DNA of 55,385 bases from Afipia sp. 64-13 (GTDB taxonomy: Bacteria > Pseudomonadota > Alphaproteobacteria > Rhizobiales > Xanthobacteraceae), in the NCBI GenBank assembly GCA_001897755.1, contig MKUJ01000012.1, positions 21,241 through 76,625 on the forward strand. Direction: 5' to 3'. Made by a program: the position numbers and the translations under genes. The notes beneath the pieces were generated by a model. It saw only the letters and a list, made by a program, of their open reading frames with translations. It made no database searches and had not been told where the DNA came from. Shown here in pieces: positions 7,698-16,868 of this stretch. Numbering within the stretch: the stretch's first letter is position 1; each line of letters opens with the position of its first letter.

Positions 7698-7793
7698 CGC
7701 AGACCGCCACGGGTGACGGGAACCTCCGCGCAGGCGGCGCGTTCTCGATCCTGCGGCGCGCCGTGACCGGCCGCATCCGCGCGAGGGACTGCC

Positions 7794-10466
7794 GTGGCCG
7801 ATCAGCTTTCGCTTTACCGCACCAAGCGCGATTTCAACAAAACCTCCGAACCGAGCGGCACGGCGAAAATCGCGCCCGCTAAACAGCGCCGTTTTGTCAT
7901 CCAAAAGCACGACGCCACGCGCCTGCATTACGATCTGCGGCTGGAGCTCGACGGTGTTTTTAAATCATGGGCGGTGACCCGCGGCCCCTCGCTCGATCCG
8001 AAAGACAAGCGCCTCGCCGTCGAGGTCGAAGACCATCCGCTCGACTATGGCGACTTCGAAGGCACGATTCCAAAAGGCCAGTATGGCGGCGGCACCGTGC
8101 AATTGTGGGATCGCGGCACCTGGAGCTGCGACGATCCCGAGCGCGGCTTCAAGAAGGGCGATCTCAAATTCACGCTCGACGGCGAGAAGCTGCATGGCGG
8201 CTGGGTGCTGGTGCGGATGCGTCACGACCGCAGCGGCGGCAAACGCACCAACTGGCTGCTGATCAAGCATCGCGACGAATACGCTAGGGAAGGCAGCGAC
8301 AACGACATTCTCGACCTGGACAGATCGGTCGCCTCGGGCCGCTCGATGGATCAGATCGCGCAGGGCAAGGGCCGCGGCCCCAAGCCGTTCATGATCCGCG
8401 CCGCTGCGCGCGCCAGAGCGGACAACGTCTGGAATTCGGATCAGGGACTGGCGGCGGAGGCGCGCGGCACAACCGGCAAGCCGAAAACCAAGGCGGCCAC
8501 GACGCCGCGCGACGCCGCCAACGCCCGCACGCGAACGGCCAGGAAGTTGCCGGACTTCATCGCACCGCAATTGTGCAAGTCGGTGGCGCGGCCGCCCGCT
8601 GGCGCGGACTGGGTGCACGAGATCAAGTTCGACGGCTATCGCATGCAGATGCGGATCGAGAATGGCAAAGCCGTTCTGCGCACGCGCAAAGGCCTCGACT
8701 GGACCGACAAGTTCGCGGCGATCGCCAAAGCCGGCAGCAAACTGCCGGATGCCATTATCGACGGCGAGATCGTGGCGCTGGATCACAACGGCTCGCCGAG
8801 CTTCGCGGCATTGCAAGCCGCGCTGTCGGACGGCAAGACCGATCATCTGGTCTTCTTCGTCTTCGATCTTCTGTTCGCCGGACACGAGGATCTGCGCCGC
8901 CTGCCGCTTCTTGAACGCAAGGAACGGCTGAAAGCGCTGCTGGACGGCAGGAACGGCAAAGGCGTGATCCGCTATGTCGAGCATTTCGAAACCGGCGGCG
9001 ACGCGGTGCTGAAATCCGCCTGCCAATTGTCGCTCGAAGGCATCATCTCCAAGAAGCGCGACGCGCCCTACCGTTCCGGGCGCGTCGACGCCTGGACCAA
9101 GGCGAAGTGCCGCGCCGGCCATGAGGTCGTGATCGGCGGCTGGAAAACCACCGCCGGCAAGTTCCGCTCGCTGATGGCCGGCGTGCCGCGCAACGGACAT
9201 CTGGCTTATGTCGGCATCGTCGGCACCGGCTATGGCCAGGCCGTGGTGAAGCAGATCATGCCGGCGCTGAAAGCCGCGGCCGCGAAGCAGAATCCGTTCG
9301 GCGGCAAAAACGCGCCTAAGAAAACCACCGGCGTGCATTGGTTAAAGCCCGAGCTGGTCGCCGAGATCGAATTCGCCGGATGGACCGGCGACAGCATGGT
9401 GCGGCAGGCGTCGTTCAAGGGTCTGCGCAAAGACAAGACGCCGGACGAGGTCGTCGTTGACGAGCCGAGCAACGCGCCGGTGGCGGAGCCCGCCTCACGC
9501 GGCAAGGCGGCGAAAGGAATCGCGAAGCGAACCACGCGCGCGCGCGCGAGCCGCACATCGGGCAACGGCGCAGCGGTGATGGGCGTGGTCATCTCCAAGC
9601 CCGACAAGGCGCTGTGGCCAGATGGCGGCGACGGCGAACCCGTTACCAAGCTCGACCTCGCGCATTACTTCGAGAGCGTCGGCGAATGGATGATCGATCA
9701 CATCAAGGGTCGGCCCTGCTCGATCGTGCGCGCGCCCGATGGCATTCACGGCGAGACCTTCTTCCAGCGCCACGTCAGCGCCGGAATGTCGAACCTGTTC
9801 GAACAGGTCACGGTCTCGGGCGACCGCAAGCCCTATGTACAGATCGACCGGATCGAGGGCCTGATCGCGGCGGCGCAGATCGGCGGCCTCGAACTGCACC
9901 CATGGAATTGCGCGCAAGACGAACCCGAGGTTCCCGGCCGCTTCGTGTTCGATCTCGATCCCGCTCCCGACGTGGACTTCGACGCAGTAGTCGATACCGC
10001 GCGCGAGATGCGTGAACGGCTCGCCGCCGTGGGGCTGGAAAGCTTCTGCAAGACCACCGGCGGCAAGGGCATTCATGTCGTCGCGCCGCTCAAGGACGCA
10101 AAGAAGGATCGCATCGACTGGAAACGCGCGAAAGCTTTCGCGCAGGCGATCTGCCAGCAGATGGCGGTCGACAACCCGGAGCGCTATCTGCTCAACATGT
10201 CGAAGAAGCAGCGCAAGGGCAAAATTTTCCTCGACTACCTGCGCAACGACCGGATGTCGACGGCGGTGGCGCCGCTCTCGCCCCGCGCGCGCGAAGGCGC
10301 GACGGTGTCGATGCCGCTCACATGGGCGCAGGTGCGCCGCGGGCTCGATCCGAAGACCTACACGATACGAACGGCGCCGGCGCTGCTCAGAAAATCGAAA
10401 GCGTGGGCGGACTATGATCGCGCGGCGCGTTCGCTGAAAGCGGCGATGGCAAAACTCAAAATGTGA
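7794..10466 (+). CDS. ligD: Multifunctional DNA ligase D (phosphoesterase-ligase-polymerase)
   Basis: End-processing ligase of bacterial non-homologous end joining. The 890 residues hold all three modules. The 3'-phosphoesterase is at about 1-190 ([14 protein letters not shown] at 38-51, [20 protein letters not shown]). The ATP-dependent ligase spans about 245-540, with the AMP-accepting lysine K278 in EIKFDGYR and DGEIVALD as a downstream motif. The primase-type polymerase spans about 590-890, with acidic catalytic residues in FDLDPAPD (Asp720, Asp722) and [10 protein letters not shown]. The order is that of PE-Lig-Pol LigD proteins in Rhizobiales. Start is GTG at 7794. Basic Ala/Arg-rich linkers join the modules. 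No ku gene is in the window. Confidence 0.96.
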   Translation: MADQLSLYRTKRDFNKTSEPSGTAKIAPAKQRRFVIQKHDATRLHYDLRLELDGVFKSWAVTRGPSLDPKDKRLAVEVEDHPLDYGDFEGTIPKGQYGGGTVQLWDRGTWSCDDPERGFKKGDLKFTLDGEKLHGGWVLVRMRHDRSGGKRTNWLLIKHRDEYAREGSDNDILDLDRSVASGRSMDQIAQGKGRGPKPFMIRAAARARADNVWNSDQGLAAEARGTTGKPKTKAATTPRDAANARTRTARKLPDFIAPQLCKSVARPPAGADWVHEIKFDGYRMQMRIENGKAVLRTRKGLDWTDKFAAIAKAGSKLPDAIIDGEIVALDHNGSPSFAALQAALSDGKTDHLVFFVFDLLFAGHEDLRRLPLLERKERLKALLDGRNGKGVIRYVEHFETGGDAVLKSACQLSLEGIISKKRDAPYRSGRVDAWTKAKCRAGHEVVIGGWKTTAGKFRSLMAGVPRNGHLAYVGIVGTGYGQAVVKQIMPALKAAAAKQNPFGGKNAPKKTTGVHWLKPELVAEIEFAGWTGDSMVRQASFKGLRKDKTPDEVVVDEPSNAPVAEPASRGKAAKGIAKRTTRARASRTSGNGAAVMGVVISKPDKALWPDGGDGEPVTKLDLAHYFESVGEWMIDHIKGRPCSIVRAPDGIHGETFFQRHVSAGMSNLFEQVTVSGDRKPYVQIDRIEGLIAAAQIGGLELHPWNCAQDEPEVPGRFVFDLDPAPDVDFDAVVDTAREMRERLAAVGLESFCKTTGGKGIHVVAPLKDAKKDRIDWKRAKAFAQAICQQMAVDNPERYLLNMSKKQRKGKIFLDYLRNDRMSTAVAPLSPRAREGATVSMPLTWAQVRRGLDPKTYTIRTAPALLRKSKAWADYDRAARSLKAAMAKLKM

Positions 10467-10491
10467 GCAAGACGCGGCAGAGCCTCAAAGC

Positions 10492-10806
10492 TCAGCCGAC
10501 TTCGCCGGCGATCCACGCCAGATATCTTGCCGAACCGCCGTCGACCGGCAGGCGAATGATCTCCGGCGTGTCGTAAGGATGCAGCGCGAGCAGTTTTGCC
10601 TCCAGCGCCTCATAGGCGCTGGACCTCGTCTTGAATAGAATGAGATGCTCGGCGTCGTTGACCACCTTGCCTTCCCAGCGATAGCAGCTCGAAATGCTCT
10701 GAACCTGCGCGCAGGCGGCGAGCCGAGCCTCGATCACTGCGGTCATGATTATGCGCGCCTGTTCCGCATTCGCGACCGTGGTCATCACGACGCAGGCATC
10801 ACTCAT
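10492..10806 (-). CDS. cutA: Divalent-cation tolerance protein CutA
   Basis: A 104-residue CutA1 homologue, a small trimeric ferredoxin-like protein linked to copper and divalent-cation tolerance, although its biochemical role is unsettled. Family marks are the opening CVVMTTVANAEQARIIMTAVIEARLAACAQV, the central YRWEGKVVNDAEHLILFKT and HPYDTPEIIRLPV, followed by YLAWI near the end, in the expected order. Full length for the family. It converges with ligD (stop codons about 25 bp apart) and lies ahead of corA on the same strand with a 53-bp gap, so the two metal-ion genes may share a transcript. Confidence 0.95.
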   Translation of the reverse strand: MSDACVVMTTVANAEQARIIMTAVIEARLAACAQVQSISSCYRWEGKVVNDAEHLILFKTRSSAYEALEAKLLALHPYDTPEIIRLPVDGGSARYLAWIAGEVG

Positions 10807-10859
10807 ATTCCGCTCCGGGCCCGAACATCAATGCCGCTTCACCAAGAGCTCAAGCGGCC

Positions 10860-11837
10860 TTACAGCCACTTCTTCCACTTGAAGAACACGTAGGGAAACA
10901 CCGCCGCCATCAGCATCGCGAGCAGCGCCGCCGGATAGCCGTGAGGCCATTCCAGCTCCGGCATTGCCCTGAAGTTCATGCCGTAGATCGAGGCGATCAG
11001 CGTCGGCGGCATCAGCACCACCGCCATCACCGAAAACAGCTTGATGATGTTGTTCTGCTCGAGGTTGACCACGCCGAGCATGGCGTCAAGCACGAAGGTG
11101 ATCTTGCTCGACAGATAGGAGGCGTGGTCGGTGAGCGATTGCACGTCGCGCTGCTGGGTCTTGAACTGCGCCCGCTGTTCCTTGGTCCAGCGGCTCGCCG
11201 TCTCGGTCTCGACCGTCACGAACGAGATCACGCGGCCGATCGACACCAGACTCTCGCGCACCTTGGAGGTGAGATCGCCCTTGCGGCCGATGGTCAGCAG
11301 GATCTGGGAATATTTGCGCGCGTGGCCCCGGTCGGCGGACGGCTCGAAAATCTCGTTGCTGACATTATCGACCTCGCCACCGACGCGCTCGAGGATGTCG
11401 GCACAACGATCGATGATGCCGTCGAGCAGTTCGAGCAATACCATGTCGCCGGTGATGTGAGGCGCGCATGAACGTGCGAGCTTGGCCGCCACCAGCATGA
11501 AGGGCTTGGGCTCGTCGTAACGCACCGTCACCAGGCGATGCTCGGTCAGAATGAAGGTCACCGGCGTGGTGCGCGGACTGCTGCTGTCGGTCGCGCACAT
11601 CAATGTCGCCGTCATGTAGCGGGCGCCGTTCTCGATGTAGAGACGGGAGGAGATCTCGATCTCCTGCATGTCCTCGCGGGTCGGGATCTCGATGCCGATC
11701 AGCTTCTCGACCAGCTTGTCCTCGCCCTGCACCGGAGATTTCAGATCGAGCCAGACCGCATCCGCCGGCAACGCCTCAAGGTCGGTGACTTCGAGCCTTT
11801 TCAGCGAACTCGTCGAAGGGGCAAACACGGACAACAT
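10860..11837 (-). CDS. corA: CorA family magnesium/cobalt transporter
   Basis: Inner-membrane channel for Mg2+ and Co2+. The 325-residue protein has a long cytoplasmic domain (about 1-260, mostly helical from residue 130) and two C-terminal transmembrane helices. The first ends in the signature YGMNF, followed by the short periplasmic loop MPELEW. The basic C-terminal tail FFKWKKWL follows the second helix. Start at 11837 (MLSVFAPS) fits the family. It lies on the same strand as cutA and diverges from the transpeptidase genes across a 414-bp gap. Confidence 0.95.
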   Translation of the reverse strand: MLSVFAPSTSSLKRLEVTDLEALPADAVWLDLKSPVQGEDKLVEKLIGIEIPTREDMQEIEISSRLYIENGARYMTATLMCATDSSSPRTTPVTFILTEHRLVTVRYDEPKPFMLVAAKLARSCAPHITGDMVLLELLDGIIDRCADILERVGGEVDNVSNEIFEPSADRGHARKYSQILLTIGRKGDLTSKVRESLVSIGRVISFVTVETETASRWTKEQRAQFKTQQRDVQSLTDHASYLSSKITFVLDAMLGVVNLEQNNIIKLFSVMAVVLMPPTLIASIYGMNFRAMPELEWPHGYPAALLAMLMAAVFPYVFFKWKKWL

Positions 11838-12251
11838 AAACGACTCCCGGCTACGGCGGTGTCTGGCTCACTCACAACGCAAATTCACTCGATTCTGGCA
11901 AGCGGAAGCGATGGCGCGATGACGCCTAGGCCGGTCCTTCCACTGCTCAGACGCCAAGGCCTGCTGCGGAAATCGTTTCCGGAGAAAGCCCCCGCGAGAC
12001 CGGCTTAACCCGCCTGCCGGGAACAGGCGACCCCGGATATGGCGAAAGCCGCCGCCGCCCCGGCCGGGTGCGGCAGCAAAGCCACAGCCCGCGGCCCGCG
12101 TGGCAAATCCGGCCTCGAAATACTGGAAAAGTGGCGGCGGCTGGGGTTTATAAACCGGGCGACAATCAGAATCCTGGCATAAATGCCATGTGACGTGTTG
12201 CCGCTGCTGGTGCGACCTGCTGACGCGCCTGGTTTGATCGGAATGGGGTCA
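11838..12251. other. Long divergent intergenic region without a recognised gene
   Basis: These 414 bp separate the divergent starts of corA and the first L,D-transpeptidase gene and must hold both promoters. I see no ORF with family resemblance, no tRNA and no riboswitch I can name. In particular I do not recognise an M-box-like Mg2+ sensor on the corA side. The frames that cross it lack support. Confidence 0.4.
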
Positions 12252-12926
12252 ATGTCGTCTTCCGCCTCGAAACTCGCCGTGCTGCTCGCCGGATTGCTGC
12301 TGGCAAGCTGCATGCAGACCACCTACGAGCCGGCCAGCGAGGCGGCGATGAAGCCGCGCGACAAGGAATATCTCGCCAAGGTGAGTTACACCAAAACGCC
12401 GGTCGCCGAACCGTTCCGCCGCGCCATCGTCGCGTTTCACCGAAAGGAAACACCGGGCTCGATCGTGGTCGATTCCGACAATCACTACCTCTATTACGTG
12501 CTCGAAGGCGGCAAGGCGCTTCGTTACGGCATCACCGTAGGCGAAGAGGCAATGGCCTGGTCCGGCATCGCCAAGGTCGGCGCGATGGCCGAATGGCCCG
12601 ACTGGCACCCGACCAAGAGCGAGATTTCGCGGCTCGGCGTGCCGACCTTCGTCAAGGGCGGCCCCGACAACCCGATGGGCTCGCGCGCGATCTACCTCTA
12701 CTCCGGCGGCAAGGACACCCTGTTCCGGATCCACGGCACCAATCAGCCGGAATATATCGGGGCCTCGATCTCCTCGGGCTGCATCCGCATGACCAACGAG
12801 GACGTGATCGATCTCTACAGCCGGGTCAAGAACGGCACCATCGTCGTGGTGCTCGACCCCAAGCAGGGCGACTCGCCCTACAATTCAAGAATGGCGCTAC
12901 AGGGAGGCGGATCGACCTACCAGTAG
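12252..12926 (+). CDS. L,D-transpeptidase lipoprotein (ErfK/YbiS/YcfS/YnhG family), copy 1
   Basis: A YkuD-domain enzyme that makes 3-3 peptidoglycan crosslinks or attaches proteins to peptidoglycan. With the ATG at 12252 the protein has 224 residues and a lipoprotein signal with lipobox LASC, lipidated Cys20. The catalytic domain shows His161 in HGTNQPEYIG and the nucleophile Cys177 in SSGCIRM, the hallmark of the family. An upstream in-frame ATG at 12243 is possible; the frame opening at 12183 would bury the signal peptide. A very similar second gene follows 267 bp later on the same strand, indicating tandem duplication. Confidence 0.93.
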   Translation: MSSSASKLAVLLAGLLLASCMQTTYEPASEAAMKPRDKEYLAKVSYTKTPVAEPFRRAIVAFHRKETPGSIVVDSDNHYLYYVLEGGKALRYGITVGEEAMAWSGIAKVGAMAEWPDWHPTKSEISRLGVPTFVKGGPDNPMGSRAIYLYSGGKDTLFRIHGTNQPEYIGASISSGCIRMTNEDVIDLYSRVKNGTIVVVLDPKQGDSPYNSRMALQGGGSTYQ

Positions 12927-13193
12927 CAGCCCTCGATTGCGGTGATTTCGTCCATCGTCAGACTGCCGCTCCGCGCCCTCCCCGGGAGAGCGATCACCCC
13001 CGTCGGTGCAAAATTGCCTCAGTCAAACAATGCGTTGTCCATGCGTCAGAACGCCACAGGCGGAGGTTTGGGCGGACAAGCAAGGATCGCGATGCTAGAA
13101 AATGGCGCATTGCGGAAACCGTACGTTATCGAATCGGAAGCTTCTCGCCCTAAACTCGGCGCGAAACAGCGCCCCTGACTTTGGAATTGAGCC

Positions 13194-13892
13194 ATGTCGT
13201 TGTTCGGATCGAAACTTGCCTCCCTGATCGCCACCGCGCTCGCCGGCGCGCTGCTGGCCGGGTGCATGCAGACAACGACTTACGAGAAGTCTCCCGAGGC
13301 CAATCTGAAGCCGCGCGACAAGGAATTGCTCGCCAAGGCCCGCTACGAGAAGGTCGCCGTGGCCGAGCCGTACCGCCGCGCCATCGTCAACTATCACCGC
13401 AAGGAATTGCCCGGCTCGATCGTGGTCGATTCCGACAACCACTATCTCTATTACGTGCTCGAAAGCGGCAAGGCGATCCGCTACGGCATCACCGTCGGTG
13501 AAGAGGCATTGGCATTCTCGGGCATCGCGCGCGTCGGCAACATGCAGGAATGGCCGAAGTGGACGCCGACCGCGGACATCCACAAGCGCATCGAGGGCTT
13601 GCCGCAGTCTGTACCGGGCGGCCCGGACAACCCGCTCGGCGCCCGCGCGCTCTATCTCTATCAGGGCAACAAGGACACGCTGTTCCGCATCCACGGCACC
13701 AACCAGCCGGAATATATCGGCGCCTCGATCTCCTCGGGCTGCATCCGCATGACCAACGAGGACGTCATCGACCTCTACAGCCGCGCCAAGCTCAACACGG
13801 TGGTGGTGGTGCTCGATCCCAAGCAGGGCGACTCGCCCTACAACCCGAAGATGGCGCTGCAGGGCGGCGGCAATTACGGCACCTCTTACTGA
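13194..13892 (+). CDS. L,D-transpeptidase lipoprotein (ErfK/YbiS/YcfS/YnhG family), copy 2
   Basis: Paralogue of the preceding gene, 232 residues. It has its own lipobox LAGC with Cys24, and the same catalytic residues, His167 (HGTNQPEYIG) and Cys183 (SSGCIRM). Long stretches are identical between the copies, notably around the active site and in GSIVVDSDNHYLYYVLE. They differ most around residues 105-145 (WPKWTPTADIHKRIEGLPQSV against WPDWHPTKSEISRLG...), next to the catalytic cleft, and at the C-terminus, so they may favour different acceptors; that is inference. A hairpin follows at 13929-13950. Confidence 0.94.
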   Translation: MSLFGSKLASLIATALAGALLAGCMQTTTYEKSPEANLKPRDKELLAKARYEKVAVAEPYRRAIVNYHRKELPGSIVVDSDNHYLYYVLESGKAIRYGITVGEEALAFSGIARVGNMQEWPKWTPTADIHKRIEGLPQSVPGGPDNPLGARALYLYQGNKDTLFRIHGTNQPEYIGASISSGCIRMTNEDVIDLYSRAKLNTVVVVLDPKQGDSPYNPKMALQGGGNYGTSY

Positions 13893-13928
13893 GGCCATCG
13901 CCACACGGACTTGTAGCTAAGCGGGGAT

Positions 13929-13950
13929 ATGGCCGGGCTTGCCCGGCCAT
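13929..13950. terminator. Hairpin between convergent transpeptidase and extensin-like genes
   Basis: Arms ATGGCCGGG (13929-13937) and CCCGGCCAT (13942-13950) pair perfectly around a 4-nt loop and are followed by TTTTCATG. It looks like the core of the palindromic repeat seen at 625-708 and can serve as a terminator for the upstream gene. Confidence 0.6.
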
Positions 13951-13981
13951 TTTCATGTCGGCCTCAAGCACGCCGCGGCCG

Positions 13982-15019
13982 TCAGGGCCGGCGCTCCGGC
14001 CGTGCAGCCGGCTTGCTCCCGGAGGCAGCCCGCGGCGGTTTGCGTTTGGCTGCGTCTGAATCCTGCGCCGGTGGCTCCGCCCGGCCTTCCGGCTCGCCTG
14101 CGGTCTCGCCTGCTTCCTCTTCCGGCGTGTGGGCCGGCGCTTCGTCCGGACGCGCAGCCGGCAGCAGCGGCGCGATCTGCGGCATCGGATCGTACACATT
14201 CCACTGACAAAGTTTGTAGTTGTTGCGACGCTCGGCGATGTCGAGATGGATATGGTCCTCATGGTACCAGTCCGATCCCGGACCCAGCACCGTGGTGAAC
14301 CGCGTGCAGACCGAATGCAGCACCTTCTCGCGAATGTCGCGCGACAGGTTGCGGTCGGTCAGCGAGAGCACGGTGCCGTTCGCCAGCCTCAGGCCGCGGA
14401 CGTCCAGCGCATTGGCGCGGCCATGCTCGGAAAGTTTCGCGCCCTTCACACGGTTGCGGCCGCGACATTCGAACGAATCGAAATTGTCCACCTCGCTGAG
14501 AAGACTGCCGAGGCTTGCCGCAAGCGGCGCGGCGTCGGCGCGAACCCAGTTCGCCACCGCCGTCGCCATGGTGCAGCGAAGGACGGCCGGCGGCTTCAGC
14601 GCCACGCGCTGGGTCGGCGACACCACCACGGCTTCGAGGCGGACGATATCCTCACCGCCGCAATCGCCCGGCCCCCGGATCGGCGGCAGCGAAGGTGCGA
14701 TGGCGATGGCGTCCGTCAAAGCCAGCCGACATGCCGAGAGCGCCGGAGCGACGGCAGGCGCGGCCTGCGATGGCGGCGCGGCATCCACCGGCGCTTCCCG
14801 CTGATCGGTTTGCACTGCCGGCTCAGTGCGAGGCGCCTGCGCCGGCCGTGGCTTGGGGAGCGGCACCTGGGCGGCGAGGCCCGCTGTCGCAAGCAGACTG
14901 CCGAACAGCAGCGTGCAGACCCATGCGAGCGCGCGAACACCATTCCGGAAAATGAAAAGACGGGCGGTCCCGCTTTGCCCGCATGTCACCGCACGAAGAA
15001 AACATTTGCGGACCGGCAT
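13982..15019 (-). CDS. Extensin-like C-terminal domain protein (putative periplasmic peptidase)
   Basis: A secreted protein of about 345 residues with the extensin-like C domain, a relative of zinc D-Ala-D-Ala peptidases (M15-like fold). After a hydrophobic signal segment (LAWVCTLLFGSLLATAGLAA) comes a Pro/Ala-rich linker. The catalytic domain then shows SEHGRANALDVRG and DWYHEDHIHLDIAERRNNYKLC, whose His, Asp and His residues fit metal ligands. A Pro/Glu/Lys-rich tail closes the protein. ATG at 15019 is the most probable start; 15058 and 15082 are in-frame alternatives. The open frame continues to 15958 but that part overlaps the TSUP gene and is unsupported. Probable role in peptidoglycan turnover. 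Confidence 0.85.
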   Translation of the reverse strand: MPVRKCFLRAVTCGQSGTARLFIFRNGVRALAWVCTLLFGSLLATAGLAAQVPLPKPRPAQAPRTEPAVQTDQREAPVDAAPPSQAAPAVAPALSACRLALTDAIAIAPSLPPIRGPGDCGGEDIVRLEAVVVSPTQRVALKPPAVLRCTMATAVANWVRADAAPLAASLGSLLSEVDNFDSFECRGRNRVKGAKLSEHGRANALDVRGLRLANGTVLSLTDRNLSRDIREKVLHSVCTRFTTVLGPGSDWYHEDHIHLDIAERRNNYKLCQWNVYDPMPQIAPLLPAARPDEAPAHTPEEEAGETAGEPEGRAEPPAQDSDAAKRKPPRAASGSKPAARPERRP

Positions 15020-15184
15020 TCCAAACCCTGATCGGTGCGCCTCTCGACGGCGCGTCATGCAAAACAGCGGACCACCGTGCATTCGGCGAATGGCCAGCGG
15101 GATGAATCCTTGATAGTGCACATTGTCCGCAAATTCATCCCGCCTCACGGCATTGGCCGGCACAACTGAAGGCAAAACGGAAAG

Positions 15185-15913
15185 ATGGGGCTGATCGTCG
15201 TCCTCGTCGTGGGTCTGGCGGCCGGTATTTTCAGCGGCATCGTTGGAACCGGCTCCTCCATCATGCTGGTTCCGGTGCTGGCCTCGATCTACGGACCGAA
15301 AGCCGCCGTTCCGATCATGGCGGTGGCGGCGGTCATGGCGAATTTCTCGCGCATTCTGGCATGGTGGCGCGAGGTCGACTGGCGCGCCTTCGCGGCCTAC
15401 GCCGTGCCGGGCGCGCCTGCCGCCTTTCTCGGCGCGCGGACGCTGCTGATCCTGCCCTCCCACACCGTGGATGTCGCGATCGGCATTTTCCTGCTGTCGA
15501 TGATTCCGACGCGGCACTGGCTGGCCAAGCACATGCTGCGCCTCAATCTCTGGCACATGGCGCTTGCCGGTGCCTTCATCGGTTTTCTCACCGGCATCGT
15601 GGTGTCGACCGGGCCGATCTCGGTGCCCGTATTCGTCAGCTACGGGCTGGTGAAAGGCGCGTTCCTCGCCACCGAGGCCGCCGGCTCGCTCGCGATCTAT
15701 ATCAGCAAGATCGTGACCTTCCGCGCCGCCGGCGCGTTGCCCTGGGACTATCTGGCCAAGGGTCTGGTGACCGGCTCGTCGATCATGGTCGGCACCTTCA
15801 TTGCCAAGCCGTTCCTGCTGAAGCTGTCGCCGGACGCGTTCCGCCACATCATGGACGGCCTGATGCTGGTGAGCGGCCTGACCATGCTCTGGAACGCGGC
15901 CTTCGCCTCCTGA
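15185..15913 (+). CDS. TSUP family (TauE/SafE) transporter
   Basis: A 242-residue membrane protein of the sulfite exporter TauE/SafE family, predicted permease for a sulfur or other organic anion. Most of the chain is hydrophobic, giving about seven to eight membrane segments. The N-terminus GLAAGIFSGIVGTGSSIMLVPVL and the second-half GFLTGIVVSTGPISVPVF are the two homologous Gly-rich entry motifs of the family. The substrate is unknown. It diverges from the extensin-like gene and precedes the DUF1499 gene by about 106 bp. The second TSUP gene at 54628 belongs to a different subfamily. Confidence 0.9.
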   Translation: MGLIVVLVVGLAAGIFSGIVGTGSSIMLVPVLASIYGPKAAVPIMAVAAVMANFSRILAWWREVDWRAFAAYAVPGAPAAFLGARTLLILPSHTVDVAIGIFLLSMIPTRHWLAKHMLRLNLWHMALAGAFIGFLTGIVVSTGPISVPVFVSYGLVKGAFLATEAAGSLAIYISKIVTFRAAGALPWDYLAKGLVTGSSIMVGTFIAKPFLLKLSPDAFRHIMDGLMLVSGLTMLWNAAFAS

Positions 15914-16019
15914 TCCACACGGGCAATTCAATCGCGGGCGCTTCACAGCGGGCGGCAAAATGGGCTACGTCCTCCATCGCAGCCACCTGCCTCGCGACGG
16001 GGCCGAACGGATATGCTGA

Positions 16020-16868
16020 ATGGCCCGCAGATTTTACGCCCCCTATCAGAGCGAACCGATGTCGGCGCTGGCCTCCTGGGCCCGGCGGCTCGCGGTGTTC
16101 GCGCTGGTGGCGGCGGTCGTCTCGACCCTGATCGTCCGGTTCGGCTTTCTCGACTTCAAACCCGCGCTGATGACCTTCCTCGGCGCGCTGGCCTTCGCCG
16201 GCCTGTCCATTCTGGTGTCGCTTGCCGCCTTCGCCGCGATCTGGCAGAACGGCTCGCGCGGCATGACCCGCATCCTGATGGCGCTGCTGCTCGACATCCT
16301 GATCCTCGCTTATCCGGCCTACCTCGCCTATCAGTACAAGAAGCTGCCGCCGATCCACGACATCACCACCGACCCGATCGATCCGCCTCGCTTCGACGCG
16401 TTGGCGCGGCTGCGCACCGCGGACGGCGCCAATCCGGCCGGATATGCCGGCCTCTATTCGGCCGAACAGCAGCGTATCGCCTATCCGCAGATCGAACCCG
16501 TCCTGCTCGACGTCTCGCCGCAGCGCGCCTACGACATCACCCTGCAACTCGTGACGCGGCGCAAATGGCTGATCATCGACGAGCGGCCACCGCAACCGCC
16601 GCAACGCATCGGCCGGATCGAGGCCGTGGCGCGCACGCCGGTGATGGGATTCCGTGAGGACGTCTCGATCCGTATCACTCCTTACGAGGACGGCTCGCGG
16701 GTCGATATCCGATCCTCCTCGCGCTATTTCGAACACGATTTCGGCAGCAATGCCGCGCGCGTCATCAAGCTGTCGGACGATCTGAACGAGATCGTCGACA
16801 ATGCCAAGCCGGAAAAGAAGATGCTGGCGCCGGCGCAACCTCAGCCCAAAGGGCCGCGCAAGCGATAG
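16020..16868 (+). CDS. DUF1499 domain-containing membrane protein
   Basis: A 282-residue protein with three hydrophobic segments in its first 105 residues (around 21-42, 49-75 and 84-105) and a soluble C-terminal DUF1499 domain. The domain is recognised by YPQIEPVLLDVSPQRAYDITLQLVTRRKWLIID, followed by RIGRIEAVARTPVMGFREDVSIRI and the DGSRVDIRSSSRYFEHDFGSNAARV ending. Function of DUF1499 is not known. The start at 16020 could be replaced by an internal ATG at 16059. The 3' end overlaps that of the MBL-fold gene by 28 bp in convergent orientation. Confidence 0.85.
   Translation: MARRFYAPYQSEPMSALASWARRLAVFALVAAVVSTLIVRFGFLDFKPALMTFLGALAFAGLSILVSLAAFAAIWQNGSRGMTRILMALLLDILILAYPAYLAYQYKKLPPIHDITTDPIDPPRFDALARLRTADGANPAGYAGLYSAEQQRIAYPQIEPVLLDVSPQRAYDITLQLVTRRKWLIIDERPPQPPQRIGRIEAVARTPVMGFREDVSIRITPYEDGSRVDIRSSSRYFEHDFGSNAARVIKLSDDLNEIVDNAKPEKKMLAPAQPQPKGPRKR

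Noticed and set aside
11838-12251. Magnesium riboswitch or small gene in front of corA
   Set aside because: No recognisable M-box pattern, and the short frames crossing the gap have neither ribosome-binding sites nor family resemblance.
15020-15958. Long N-terminal extension of the extensin-like gene
   Set aside because: The extension is antisense to the TSUP transporter gene, precedes the signal peptide and is His/Arg/Gln-rich; a start near 15019 is far more likely.
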